Of a stretch of 64,000 nt of DNA, positions 22,229 to 34,914 are shown piece by piece (within the stretch, counting starts at the first letter, position 1; each line of letters starts with the position of its first letter). Position numbers and translations under genes: made by a program. The DNA is from Astrocystis sublimbata (Eukaryota > Ascomycota > Sordariomycetes > Xylariales > Xylariaceae), in NCBI GenBank assembly GCA_022453515.1, contig JAJNNY010000032.1:186001-250000 (forward strand). Reading direction: 5' to 3'. The notes under the pieces are model-generated. The model had not been told where the DNA came from and searched no databases. It saw only the letters and a list, made by a program, of their open reading frames with translations.

Positions 22229-23355
22229 ATGCCGGGAAACGACGGGCAAGTAGTCGATTCTCCCCACGCATTCTGCTTTAGCCCGCTGTTCTAACCATGC
22301 CTTCTAGATCCAGTTCCCCCGATCACAAGAAAGTCGAGTCTGGGCATGGGTTTGCAGAGGGACACGACCGGAGCTCGCCCGCTGCCATCGATGCGCAACA
22401 GAAGCGCAAAGCCTCCTCTCCCGTTTTATCCGAAGATGCTACTCCCAACTCCGCCAAAAGGCCCAGAATAGACAGCGAGAAGACCGGCGGGAGACGCGCG
22501 TCACAATCTGAATCTGCAGCCGCGCCGAGCCCTGACCGGCGCGAGGTGGCGCGCCAGGAGGAAAAGAAGCGCGGGAAACGCTTATTCGGTGGTTTGATGA
22601 GCACCCTGAACCAAGCCAATGCCGGCGCGCAACGTCGGAAACGTCCAGAGATTGAGCGACGACAGCAGGCAAAACCCGTGCAGCAGGCCAAACCTGCGCC
22701 GCAACGACCCGGAGACGACCCGTCACGCACCCAGAGGCTTGCCAAACTAGAGGCCGTGCGCAAAGCCGAGCAGCTCAAATTCGATGAACAGGTTGTATGT
22801 TGGCTTCCTCTTTTTACGTTCACATGGCATTCCGGCCAATGGACCGAGCACATAACTGACCAGGAGACTGTGTAGATGAAGACCATCCACGCCGACATGC
22901 GAGCCAAAGCCCGGTATCTGCAAACCAAGGCCTTGCCAAAAATTGTGAGTCTTCCACTAGCCATTCGGCCTGGTTCTCCTCCTGGCAGCCACTAACAACT
23001 ATGTCAGTTCTACCGGCCCTACGAACCTACCAGGCCGCAACAAGATAAAATCGAGCACCAGATTGAACAGGTCGAAGTGACTATTAAAAACGAGATTTCG
23101 CAATTCGAAGAGCGTAAGCAGCAGCACAAGCAGCGTCGGCAAAGTCTGGACAATGCGCCAAAAGCATCATCACCGGAGAAACACCAGACAGTGGGTAAAT
23201 CCGATGAAGAGCCACCTACTGACAAGCCACCATCTGCTGAATCTACTAATGATCACCCTTCAAACGCTACTAACAAGGTCGGGCCTCCTGATAAAGAGGC
23301 CGACAAGGCAGACCTTGTCATGATAGAGGAGGACGAGGACACCGTGATTTACTGA
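22229..23355 (+). CDS. Pinin/SDK/MemA-domain nuclear protein
   Basis: A nuclear protein of the pinin family, associated with the exon-junction complex and splicing in animals. Preferred model: exons 22229-22245, 22308-22794, 22876-22944 and 23008-23355, 306 residues. The first intron (22246-22307) would be GC-AG, with a consensus-like GCAAGT donor and a CTAAC branch site. The alternative is an ATG at 22297 with the same downstream frame, giving an N-terminus only slightly different. The pinin core is RGKRLFGGLMSTL at about 93-105, followed by KRPEIERRQQ, RLAKLEAVRKAEQLKFDEQV, ADMRAKARYLQTKALPKI and FYRPYEP. The ends are low-complexity and rich in S, P, K, D and E, with a KRPR nuclear-localisation-like motif near residue 56. 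The acidic C-terminus ends EEDEDTVIY. Confidence 0.82.
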
Positions 23356-24341
23356 TGGGACCGTTTTTGGGGGGTTCATGAGGGCCATGTCAGTTTTTAG
23401 TTATTCCAATGGCATCAGCACCGGCGTTTTTTTGGGCGCCTTTGGGTCAGTTTGAGGTGAGGGACTGCTTCTCATATACCATGCTTAGTAAGTAAGATTA
23501 CATGCTAAGCAAGTGCGCGTAAGCACCAATATTGAAGTACTCAAGAAATCTATGGCTCTTTTCTCCCCTTGAATAATTTATTCATTTGGTAAATTACGTG
23601 ATAATCAGGTTGCGCAAATCCAAGGAACACAACGTCTCACAAACGTAGTACCTACACGCAACCTGAACTGTTCAAACACCAACCACATACTACCTATAAA
23701 CAACACTAGACACGCTGGGCAATACTGCGACCTATCCATTACTAAATCAATTTGAATTAAGACGGCCAAGCCAAGACAAAGACCGTAAGCTACATCCCTC
23801 GCAACTGCGACTATTCCTTCATTAAGAAATAAATGGGTCGTCCGTGAAGGGCAGCTCCCGAGGCTCCCCGCGTCCATCATCATGTGTGGGACCTCAGATC
23901 GGCCTTCATATGCAGGTCAGCCAGAGGGGTTTTCCTTCCCTGTGACACCACATCGTAAGGTGGTATGGGACCGAGATTCTGTCCGCACCGAGAGATAAAT
24001 TGCGACAGTCGCAACGCTTGTTATCTGCAAACCCACACGTAGGTGCAGCACGTAACCTACTAAAGGTGACTATGACTTTCTGCTTCCCCCTTACTCTCAC
24101 ATCCTTCCCAACCCATAGCCCCTCATCAATGTGCATGCTGGTTCAAAATACACTATGAGCTTGCACGATCCAAGGTGAGTGAGATTCATGGTAGGCAAAG
24201 AAATAAAACGCCTTTCGATAGGAATCTCATGATTCCTGGATGCTACTCACCGCTGATTCATCTTGATACACTGGAAATGGCACCTGTGCAGCTGGATACT
24301 TACTAATACATTCGCAAAGCTCCTCATCTTCAGCGGGCGAG
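23356..24341. other. Intergenic region, pinin to epoxide hydrolase
   Basis: Nearly 1 kb with no supported gene; only short incidental frames were seen. Confidence 0.5.
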
Positions 24342-25541
24342 ATGGTTGACTCCCTCGTCCCCAACGACCCGCGGGTCGAGGACAAATTCGCCGAGGTCGA
24401 TGGTGTCAAGTACCACTACTTGTTTGCCAAACCCGAGGGCACGCCGACAGCTACCGTTGTCCTCATCCACGGCTTGTAAGTACAGTGGTGTTTTGTCTCG
24501 CCGAGTCTACTACCAAGAATCGAAAGCTGATTGTTGTTGTTGCGCAGCCCGGATCTAGCCATGGGCTGGCGAAACCAGGTCCCTTACTTTCTGTCGCTGA
24601 ACATGCAAGTCGTGGTGCCGGACATGCTGGGATACGGGCAGACGGATGCCCCGGACTCTTTCGAGGACTACACGTTGAAGAAGATGACTGCTCAGGTCTA
24701 TAAGCTCGTCAAGACGGTGACTGACCAGCCTATCATTTTGGGTGGACACGATTGGGGCGGTCTTTTCGTCTGGTACGTCACGCAGCTCCCCTTTCTGTCT
24801 ACAAATTAACAACTGAGCGCCTCGTCTTGAATCTCGCCTTTATGGCACTACTCTGGTGATCATGACTCAAAACTAACAAAACATAGGCGCCTGGCCCAGT
24901 ACTACCCCGAGCTGGTCCGCTGTGTCTTCTCGGTCTGCGTGCCGTACCTGCCTCCCTCCTCGACCAGCATGAGCATCGAGGAGCTGGTTAAGAAGCTCCC
25001 CAACTTCACGTACCAGCTGCAGCTCTCGGGCGGCGGCACGGAGGCGATCGTGGCCAAGTCGCCCGAAGTGCGTCTGCGGGCGTTCCTGAACGGGCTGTAC
25101 GGCGGGGTGACGCCCGAGGGCAAGCCGGCCTTCACGGTCAGCCACGGGCTGGTGGAGGAGAACATCGACGCCATCGAGCGCAGCCCGCTGTTCACGCCCG
25201 AGATGATCGACTTCTACTACCAGGAGTACGCGCGGCACGGGATCCGCGGGCCCTGCAACTGGTACCGCACCCGCGAGCTCAACGCGGCCGACGAGAAGGT
25301 GCTGGCGGCCGACAACTTCAAGTTCCCCATGCCCGCGATGCTGCTGATGGCGGACAAGGACGCCGCCCTCCCGGTCTGGATGGCCACGGGCCAGGAGCAG
25401 CACTTCACGGGAAGCTTTAAGCTGGAGACGCTGACGGATTGCTCGCATTGGGCTATGCTCCAGAAGCCCGTCGAGGTCAACAAGCACATTGGCGATTTCT
25501 TGAAAGATGTCCTGGGTGAGGACCTCAAGGCTGCGCTGTAA
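24342..25541 (+). CDS. Soluble epoxide hydrolase-type alpha/beta hydrolase
   Basis: An alpha/beta-hydrolase-fold enzyme of the epoxide hydrolase group, which opens epoxides to diols through an ester intermediate. Three exons, 24342-24475, 24548-24772 and 24887-25541, give 337 residues. HGFPD, spanning the first splice joint (about 43-47), forms the oxyanion hole. The nucleophile is D113 in GGHDWGG. The acid is D276 or D278 in LLMADKDAALP, and the base is H307 in CSHWAML. Cap-domain tyrosines (FYYQEY) fit the epoxide-activating pair. There is no signal peptide, so it is probably cytosolic or peroxisomal. Exon 3 is markedly GC-rich compared with its flanks. Haloacid or fluoroacetate dehalogenases share this fold and cannot be excluded from sequence alone. 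Confidence 0.88.
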
Positions 25542-27477
25542 ATATTGGGTACTTACTTACTTAACTTGGCTATACCGACACTTCATGTACCTTAGCCACG
25601 ACATCACGCCAAATCAAGCGCATAGTGAATCTATCGTCAAGTAAAAATCGATATTTTGTGTTGAGTGCGGCCTGATTTATAAGAAATTGCTATACACAAT
25701 ACAAGACCCCAAGCCTGCTCACTGAGGCTTGTGACCTAGACCATGGACAGACATGGAGGCCGAAATGCCGGCAAGGTCGCGCCAAGAAATGAACGATCGC
25801 GGCGCAGATTGACTGCTGAGGAATGACGTTTCGAATCCTTACCGCGGTGAGCTATTAGTGAGCTTAGTTTACGGCGTGTCAGAAGCAAAGCTGTACGCAA
25901 GCCACGATTCCCTTGTTCTCTAATCTTGGTTTTTAGTAGGTGAGCAATGCGCAAAACGACTTACTGTGTATGTGACCAACTTCTGGCTCGCTCGAGCTTG
26001 GACACATGGTATGCCGAGTAATGCGTACCGATGTACGGAACTTGTTACGGTACCGTATGCCGATTCTTACCACATGCAATATCGATCAACCTCTCCCGCA
26101 GGTTCCGGGAACGTATACGTCAGGATGCTTGCTACATATTCATGTTCATATCCATCTGTCTTCGACCAGGCTGGGGACCACACCAGCTCTTGTACAGCGT
26201 GTCAATACTAGTAGACAGTGTTCTGGCACGTAGCCATGCGAATATCGGGGGGGCCCAATTAGATCTATGGAACTGTACAGGGCTGTTACACATGCCGGGA
26301 TCGTAGCTTTAGCCCCTGGGCACTGCCCCTGAGAGATGGAATACTTTTGAAGGCTCATGAGATGTCGTGTCTAACCAAGCATAAGGCAGGTAACTGGCTT
26401 GACTGGATAAAAGGGTTGGGGCATCGCCCTGGCACTTTTTGTTGCTGCCTACAGACTCCCGTCCCGTTTGATAGCTGTCCGTAAGATGGAAGCTGGTGGC
26501 TCGGCTTGCGTCGTGTTAGTTTAGGTAGCCATTTGGACAAGATCTGGGCGGGATGGGAGGCTGTGTAAATTGGGGACGAAACAAAACTGCGTTGCGCGCA
26601 GCGCAGGTCGGAAGCCAGCTGTTGGCCTATCACTGATCGGCCCTTACGTATTGAGCGGGCCCGCCCCGTGCCAATGCCACCAATAGCGGGTGCGTACATA
26701 GCCCGTAAGTAGTAAGTACCAACGTACCCGTCGTCCCTTGTCAAGCCTGTCGAGCCTCCAGTCGAGGCCTGTCTTGCCTCCTGCATCTGCACCTGCACGT
26801 TGCACGTTGCAACTCATCGAAACTAGGACTGGAACTGGAACTTAGAACTGCATCTCGACATCGTCAAGTCTACACATACACAGCCCGACACACATCCGCA
26901 TCACTAATTCAACAATTCCCAGCCTGTCTCCGGTGTTCTTCGAACAACCACCCTCTTTCATCTTCTTCTTCTGCAGTGCATGTAGATTGTATCATCTGGT
27001 CTTTATTTGCGCGCGTCCAAGCAAACAGCTCGACAGCCAACCACCCCCCCAGCCAGTCCCGTTTAGGCTGCTTTTAATTCCACTTGTACCTTCTCTTACA
27101 CAACGCCAGCGGGCCAGCCGGGGCATCTCGTATTGCGTGCAACCGACCGTGCAACCATCGTCTTTTTCACCCGACACAGCCATAGCCCGCTCCAACCCTC
27201 TGCGACACCGCCTTGCGCTACAGCTACAGTACCATCCAGCCAGCCATCCATCCATCCACTTGTCATCGACAATCGACAGTCGACCCCCAACAATCGCCAA
27301 TCCACTATCGATATCCACCATCCCATCGTCGCGCCCCGAGCTGTCTGCCGCCCGAGAACGCCAGCTCGAGACGAAACACCAACCCACGATTCGAGCTCCC
27401 GGAGCAGATTACTACGGCCTCCCACGCCCATGTCTTCCATTCTCATCCCTACATAAGTTTCTGTAACCCTTTGCGCT
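25542..27477. other. Long intergenic region and 5' leader of the flippase gene
   Basis: 1.9 kb without a supported gene. From about 26930 the sequence is strongly pyrimidine-rich and probably forms a long 5' leader. A short upstream frame, MSSILIPT and stop (27430-27456), ends 21 bases before the flippase ATG and may affect its translation. Confidence 0.45.
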
Positions 27478-30400
27478 ATGGCGGGAAGGACGCCCCTTGG
27501 AGGCTCTTCCAAGAGCGATCTCCTTCTCGACCTCGACGACCAACCTGCCTACGGCGGACAGCGCGCTCCTGTAAACGACGACGAGCTCCTCCGCTCCTAT
27601 AACGCTAACAACCCCGGAAACGAGTTCCCGTCGCGCCAGTCTGTCTCATATGACGACTTCATCGGGGGTACCAGCGAGACCACGCACCCGAGCGTAAAGA
27701 ATCCCGCCCCCGGCGCCGCCGCCGCCGTTTCAGGCCCGCGCCCCCCTTACTTAGGCGACAATGACAGGCAATACAGCCAATCCTCCGGCCTAGATAACTA
27801 CCGCAGGTATGCCGACGATTTCGATGATTTCCCCGACGACGACCAGTCATACTATCACCATGGCGCAAGCGCTGTGCCTGGGCCCGACGACACACGCCGT
27901 ATGAGTGCCCGGAATCGGAACAGTGTGCTGGGCCTCGGGGGCGGCCTGGTCGGTCGGGCAAAGACTATGCTCGGCATGGGACAGGGCTACTCCGAGATGG
28001 ACCTGCCCTTGACGCAGGCTGGACACGAGCGCCCAAGTTCGTCAAGCACGGCCCCGCGGGCGAAGCAGGGGAAGAAGTTCGATTTGAAGAATTTCAAGTT
28101 CGGCTTTGGAAGGGGTAAACCAGATCCTTCGACCCTGGGCCCCCGAATAATACATCTCAACAACCCGCCGGCGAACATGGCCAACAAATACGTCAACAAT
28201 CACGTCTCCACCGCCAAATACAACGTCGCTACCTTCTTACCAAAATTCCTGATCGAACAATTCTCCAAATTCGCGAACGTCTTCTTCTTATTTACCGCCG
28301 CCTTGCAGCAAATTCCCGGCCTATCGCCGACGAATCAGTACACAACCATCGGCCCTCTCCTTGTGGTGCTGCTGATTTCCGCCGCCAAGGAGCTCGTCGA
28401 GGACTACAGGAGGAAGCAAGCAGATAGCGCTCTGAACAATTCCAAGGCTAGGGTCCTGAGAGGTTCGAGTTTCGAAGAGACGAAATGGGTCAATGTAGCA
28501 GTCGGGGATATCGTTCGGGTAGAGTCCGAGGAGCCCTTTCCTGCCGATCTGGTACTCCTGGCAAGTTCCGAACCTGAAGGTCTATGCTATATTGAGACAG
28601 CCAACCTGGATGGCGAGACGAATCTCAAGATCAAGCAGGGTATCCCCGAGACATCGGCCCTGGTCAGCCCTGCCGAGTTAAGTCGACTAGGCGGCCGAGT
28701 TCGATCCGAGCAACCCAACAGTAGCCTTTACACGTACGAAGCGACACTAACTATGCAGGCTGGCGGCGGAGAGAAAGAGCTGCCGCTGAACCCTGAACAA
28801 CTATTGCTCCGAGGCGCCACCCTCCGAAATACCCCATGGATCCACGGTATCGTCGTCTTCACAGGTCATGAGACGAAATTGATGCGCAACGCAACGGCCA
28901 CGCCGATCAAGCGCACGAAGGTGGAACGCCAACTCAACAAACTTGTGCTTGCCCTGATTGGATTGCTCTTAATTCTTAGTTCGATATGTACCATCGGCGA
29001 TCTGGTCTATCGTGCCGTCGCCAACGACTCGGTTTCCTATATCGAGCTGGATCAACTGAATGGTGCTGGTGCCGTTGTTCAGGCAATCTTCAAGGACCTT
29101 GTCACGTATTGGGTACTGTTCTCCGCTCTGGTTCCGATTTCGCTCTTCGTAACGGTAGAGCTAGTCAAATATTGGCACGGTATCCTCATCAACGATGATC
29201 TTGATATATACCACGAAGCTACCAACACACCGGCGAACTGTCGGACGTCAAGTTTGGTCGAAGAACTGGGCATGGTCGGATTTGTCTTCTCTGATAAGAC
29301 TGGTACGCTCACCTGTAACATGATGGAGTTCAAGCAGTGTTCCATTGGCGGTATTATGTACGCAGAAGAGGTACCCGAGGACAGGCGAGCAACCGTTCAG
29401 GATGGTGCGGAAGTGGGAATCCACGATTTTAAGCAACTCGCGGAAAATCTCAAATCGCACCAGACCTCCCAGGCCATCCACCACTTCTTGGCCCTCCTGT
29501 CTACTTGCCACACTGTGATCCCCGAGCGAGATGAAAAGAACGGCGGCAAGATCAAGTACCAAGCTGCGTCCCCCGACGAAGGTGCTCTCGTAGAGGGTGC
29601 GGTGACCATGGGTTATGCATTTACTGCCCGGAAGCCCCGCGCTGTTATCATCGAGGTAGCTGGCAGTCAGTTCGAATATGAACTTCTCGCCGTATGCGAG
29701 TTCAACTCGACGAGAAAGCGAATGTCCACCATATATCGCTGTCCTGACGGGAAGATTAGACTATATTGCAAAGGTGCTGATACCGTCATCCTAGAGCGTC
29801 TCAATAATGACAACCCGCATGTTGAGCAGACCCTTCAGCACTTGGAGGAGTATGCGGCCGAGGGCTTGCGCACTCTCTGCTTGGCCATGCGCGAGATCCC
29901 CGACCAGGAATTCCAGGAATGGCACGCCATGTTCGATAAGGCTCAGACGACAGTAGGCGGCAATCGAGCCGATGAGCTTGACAAGGCGGCTGAAGTTATC
30001 GAGCGTGAGTTGTACTTGCTAGGCGCTACTGCCATTGAGGATAGGCTTCAAGACGGTGTACCAGAAACCATCCACACATTACAAGAAGCCAACATCAAAG
30101 TCTGGGTCTTGACTGGAGATCGCCAAGAGACTGCTATCAATATTGGAATGAGTTCCAAGCTTCTGAGCGAGGATATGATGCTCCTCATCGTCAACGAGGA
30201 GGACGCAAATGCGACTCGTCAAAACCTACAGAAAAAGCTAGAGGCTATCAGGAATAATGCGGAAGGATCCATCGAGATGGATACGCTGGCTCTCATTATC
30301 GACGGCAAATCTCTCACCTATGCCCTTGAACCTGAGTTGGAGAAGATGTTCTTCGACCTCGCCGTCATGTGCAAAGCCGTCATTTGCTGCCGGGTATCTC

Positions 30401-31735
30401 CGCTTCAGAAAGCTTTGGTCGTCAAGCTTGTCAAGAAATACTCCGATGAAATCCTCCTTGCTATTGGCGATGGAGCAAACGATGTTTCCATGATTCAAGC
30501 TGCGCACATTGGTGTCGGTATCTCGGGTATGGAAGGTCTCCAAGCAGCCCGGTCTGCAGACGTGTCGATAGCCCAATTTCGATTCCTCCGTAAACTCACT
30601 TTGGTTCACGGGGCTTGGAGTTACCACCGTATCAGCAAGACCATTCTCTTTTCGTTCTACAAAAACATTGCGCTATACCAAACGCAATTCTGGGTAAGTC
30701 AAAAACAGTTTACATAAATTCCTTGAAAGGCTACCTGGTAGGGTCTAGCTCAGTAGTGAATTATGCCACTAGTATAGGGCCAAGCTAACGTGTTGCAGTA
30801 CGCCTTTCAAAATGTGTTCTCAGGTGAAATTATCTTCGAATCCTGGATGCTTTCATTCTACAACATTTTCTTCACGGTCCTGCCACCTCTCGCCATTGGT
30901 ATCCTAGATCAGTATGTGTCCGCTCGTTTGCTGGACCGCTACCCCCAGCTATACACCGCCGGACAGCGCAATGAATTCTTCAAAGTCAAGACCTTCGCCG
31001 CTTGGATCGCGAACGCCTTCTACCATTCCCTCATCTTATACATCTTTTCCGAACTCATCTGGGCTGGCGATGGCGTTCTCCGCGACGGCACCATCGGAGG
31101 TCACTGGCTCTGGGGTACGGCTCTCTACGCCTCTGTGTTGGCAACAGTCCTCGGTAAAGCTGCGCTTGTCACGAGCAACTGGACAAAATATCACGTCATA
31201 GCGATACCGGGCAGTCTGCTCTTCTGGTACGCGTTCGTCGCCGCTTACGCCACCGTCGCGCCGATGCTCAACATCTCCACCGAGCTGCGCGGACTCGTGC
31301 CGGTCCTGTTCACGAGCCCCAATTTCTATATCCAGACCGTATTCTTGCCCCTTGCCTGCCTCATAAGAGACGTGGCGTGGAAGTACATCAAGAGGATGTA
31401 CTACCCAAGGAGTTATCACCACATCCAGGAGATTCAAAAGTATAATATTCAGGACTATCGTCCGAGGTACGTTGCCCACCATTCTCTCTCTCTCTCTCTT
31501 TCTATATCCATGATTTTTCTCTGGAGCAGCACTAATTATGACAAACAGGATGGAACAGTTCCAGAAGGCGATCAGGAAGGTTCGCCAGGTGCAGCGCATG
31601 CGGAAACAGCGCGGGTACGCCTTCTCGCAGGCCGACGAAAGCCAGACGCGCGTCATCAACGCGTACGACACGACGAAGGGCAGAGGACGGTACGGAGAGA
31701 TGCCGGCCTCGGGTGCCCCTTCTCAAGGCAGGTAG
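27478..31735 (+). CDS. P4-type phospholipid flippase, Drs2 class
   Basis: An aminophospholipid-translocating ATPase of the trans-Golgi/endosome (yeast Drs2; DnfB in aspergilli). Three exons, 27478-30693, 30799-31466 and 31549-31735, encode 1356 residues, about the size of yeast Drs2. The cytosolic N-terminus (about 1-215) is disordered, with DDELLRSYNANN. Helices 1-2 follow (FFLFTAALQQIPG). The actuator motif DGET is at 378-381, and the phosphorylated aspartate is D606 in DKTGTLT. The Drs2-type YAEEVPEDRRA sequence follows it. The nucleotide-binding domain includes KGADTVILERL. The hinge GDGANDVSM starts near 997. Helices 5-10 span exons 1-2, with a basic C-tail in exon 3. It should act with a Cdc50-family subunit, which is not in this window. 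Confidence 0.93.
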
Positions 31736-33045
31736 TCATTGCTTTGATGGGGGACGTTGGCTGGCTTTGGTTTGGTTTGGTTTAGAGAAGAAGAGAGACT
31801 CGTCAGTGGAGAAGTCGAGTTTCACTCACTGGCTGGATGATTGATTGATGGATGGGCTGCCTGCTTACTTCTGCGTTGGTGTTGTCGTGTATAAATGTTG
31901 AAATGATCGACCGATTGATTAACAAACTAACTGTACTGGAGTCCGGTGCTTACGGGTGGGCTCACTTACTTACTTACTGCCTACATACTAAAGTTACTAC
32001 TTGACGAAATTCATCCCGGGGTACGGTCGGTTGTATTATCTAGGTACTTACTTAACTGCTATTTACTTATCTGCTCTCTACATACATATGGTATTGGTAT
32101 TGATATTCATATTGATACGGGTCGAGGTAACATAGCAGGTAACCTCGCCCAAGGCCATGGGAAAAACTAGGGCGATAGATTCAAATTCCATTTTTTTTTA
32201 TCTTCGATTAATGAGCATCCGATTTTGCATTTGATTAAGTGTTATTTACGAATGTGACTATATCATACCTCGAGTTAGTTCTACACCCATTAAGACGCCT
32301 GTGCCTGTTCAGTTACTATCATGTTTAGGCCGACCTTCAACATATTTTCACGATGCCATGCATAAACGTAATTTTATGTATGTACAACACGCATCATCCG
32401 CCCATCCATTTATCGCGTGCCAAGTCAGTTAAGTTCAGAGGTCACTGCCTGATGAAGAATCAGTTCAACACAGTGAGTCGTTGACATGGAACACAATTGC
32501 GAGTCAACATAGTAAAAGGTAGGTTAGGTTATGTAAGTTAGGTATATAAGGATACAAGCGTAACAAAACACATTAGGTAGTTCCACAGTTGAGCTCACAT
32601 TTCATTTCCATCCTTCGCCGGGAGCCAGCCGTGTCGTGTCGTGAGTGCGCAATTTCGCACGAACCGAACCGAGCCGAGCCGGGCCGCCCCCAAAGGTAAA
32701 GAAACTGACTTTTTACCCAAGTTTGTAAGACCATCCATTTCCCCTCGCCTCTATGATCGTGACAAAAGTGCCTGTTGCGGCATGCCTGTTCTATCGTATC
32801 GTGTGTGTGTGTCTGGTTTGTGTACATATTGTGAAAGATATCTTTTATCTCTAGGTATTTAGCATATCCCTGTTATGAGGAGGTATAGGGAAAATGTCGC
32901 CAAAATTGCGCCTTTGCCTGAACTCCGTCAGTCCCAGAGAAGCACAGTTGGCGCTTTATGAATTAGTGGTAAGCAAAGACTCGTCTGCGTGCTCTGTTGC
33001 CGTATTCCACAGGGCGGAGGGATCGAGAAAATTGAGACTCATAGC
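31736..33045. other. Convergent intergenic region
   Basis: 1.3 kb between the 3' ends of the flippase and NADH dehydrogenase genes. It contains short tetranucleotide (ACTT) runs near 31965-31980. No gene is supported. Confidence 0.5.
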
Positions 33046-34914
33046 TTATTCTCGGGAAACGTCACGGCCATAGACCTTGGCCTTGACCCAATCGAGAGCC
33101 ACAAGAACACGGTTGCGTGCTAAACATTGTCAGACTGGCACCTAGTATGGTAGTGGGCAGAAGAACTTACTGCTGAAGCACATGCTCAGGTAGGCGCTGC
33201 GCCAGAAGAGGTAGGTCATCTTGCCGCCCGACGCGAAGTTACCGTTGAGCCAGGGGAGATCGGCAACAGCCTTCTCGCTACCGATGTAGGCCAAGCTGCC
33301 TTGGTGGGAGTAGTTGAAGGGCTTGACATCCTTGACGTGGCGGAGCTGTCTCTCGAGACCCTCAATCTCTGCGGTGATCTCGGTGACGTTGCCTGGCTTC
33401 AAGTTAAGGTTGGAGCTGAGCTCGTTGATGCGGGCCTCGAGCGCTTCGGTCTTAGCCATGTTATTAAATAGGCGCGCGAGGAATCCACCTTCCTGCGCAG
33501 CGACCTGGGCGGTAGGGGCGTATCCAGCAACAGCGCAGTCGCCGACGGCCCAGATGTCGCGAGCACCCTGAACGACAAGGTACTCGTTCACAGCCAGACC
33601 TCGTCTCGAATCCTTCTGGGCCGGGATTTGGGACAGGAGATCTTTGATTAATGGGCGGAGCGCGTTACCAGTAGCCCAAACCAGGAGACCGTAAGGAATA
33701 GTGATGGTGGACTTGCTGCCGTCGGGGTTAACAGCCTCGGCCTCGACCGTCTTGTCGGTAACCTTCTTAACCATCGTCTTTGTCTTGATCTCGATGTGCT
33801 CCTCCTTGAAGGTGCTTTCAGTGTAGTCAATGAGCTGCTTCGAGAACATGGGCAGAACGGTAGGGAGAGCTTCAATCAGGGTGACCTTGAATCGCGAGGA
33901 GATGTCGGGGATCAGCTTCTTGATGTCCTCGTCAAAGAAGTCGCGTAGCTCGCCGGCGAACTCAACACCGGTGGGGCCACCACCGACGACAACCATGTGC
34001 AGCAGGCGATCGATCTCGGCCGTGTCCTGGTCCTTGAAGGCGGCAGTCTCTACGCAGTCCATGATCTTGGTGCGGATGGCCTGGGCGTCGGCGATCTCCT
34101 TCAGGAAGCAGCTGTTTTCGCGGACACCGGGAATGCCGAAGGTGGCGTTCTCGGCGCCAACGCCAACAACGAGCATGTCGTAGGGGACCTCGGTCTCGTT
34201 GATCTTGCCCTTGACCTCGCTGTTGTCGGAGATCTTGATGACCTTTCGCTCGTAGTCGATCTTGGTGGCCTCGGCCTCGTAGAACTTGACGGCAGCTCGC
34301 TTGTGACGCAGGATCTGGCGGATGGGTTCCATGATGGAGCGGTGCTCGATGTTGCCGGTGGTACATGAGGGTAGTAGAGGCGTGAACAGGAAGTAGTTGC
34401 GGGGGGAGATGACGACGACATTGTAGTTGGCGGTATCGAGCTTCTTCAGAAGCGAGACAGAGCCCCAACCGGTTCCTGCAGATGGGGACATATGGTGTTA
34501 GTCGGCGCAAAGCCAGGGAGAAGACTGATGCAGATTCAACGCACCGAGGACGACCAGGGTCTTCTTTGAGGGATCGGGAGTAAACTGGTCATCAGGATGA
34601 CGATCTAGGTAGCCGTCGTAGATGACGGCGCCGACACCGACGATCAGAGAGAGGTAGGTCGCGCGCCACATCCATCTGAAAGTAGTCCGGATCTTGCCGG
34701 ACTTCTTTTTCTTGGGAGGCTGGGGAGCGATATCAGCGTAGGTGCGGGCAAACTGGCGAGAGGCGACCAGGCGGGTAGCAATGGCAACGCGGGCAGAGGG
34801 CGTAGAGAGAATCGAGCGCGCGGCAAGACTGGTGTAAGGGCGGGCAGCGGCAGCGATGGGCAGCCGAGTGGCCGCGGCGCCCAAGTGTGTGATAGCCCTC
34901 GAAGACATGGCCAT
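33046..34914 (-). CDS. Alternative (type II) NADH dehydrogenase, mitochondrial
   Basis: A single-subunit, non-proton-pumping NADH:ubiquinone oxidoreductase of the inner mitochondrial membrane, probably the external NDE type. Three exons, 34914-34545, 34475-33171 and 33119-33046, give 582 residues. The N-terminus (1-60) is rich in A, R and S without acidic residues, a matrix-targeting signal. A hydrophobic segment (YLSLIVGVGAVIY, about 87-99) could anchor it. The FAD site is LVVLGTGWGSVSLLKKL, and the NADH site is VVVGGGPTGVEFAGEL. The ATG and GD motifs are WATGNALRPL and IWAVGDCAV. A coiled-coil-like insertion (LEARINELSSNLNLKPGN) lies where calcium-binding NDE1 proteins carry EF-hands, but no EF-hand loop is seen, favouring the NDE2 type. 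The end, FGRDVSRE-like (YGRDVSRE), is family-typical. Confidence 0.92.

Noticed and set aside
24873..25487. 204-codon minus-strand frame opposite the epoxide hydrolase
   Set aside because: A shadow of a GC-rich exon; the plus strand carries the catalytic motifs.
26355..26798. 147-codon minus-strand frame
   Set aside because: It relies on random low-complexity sequence, has no recognisable domain, and lies in a region with no other coding signal.
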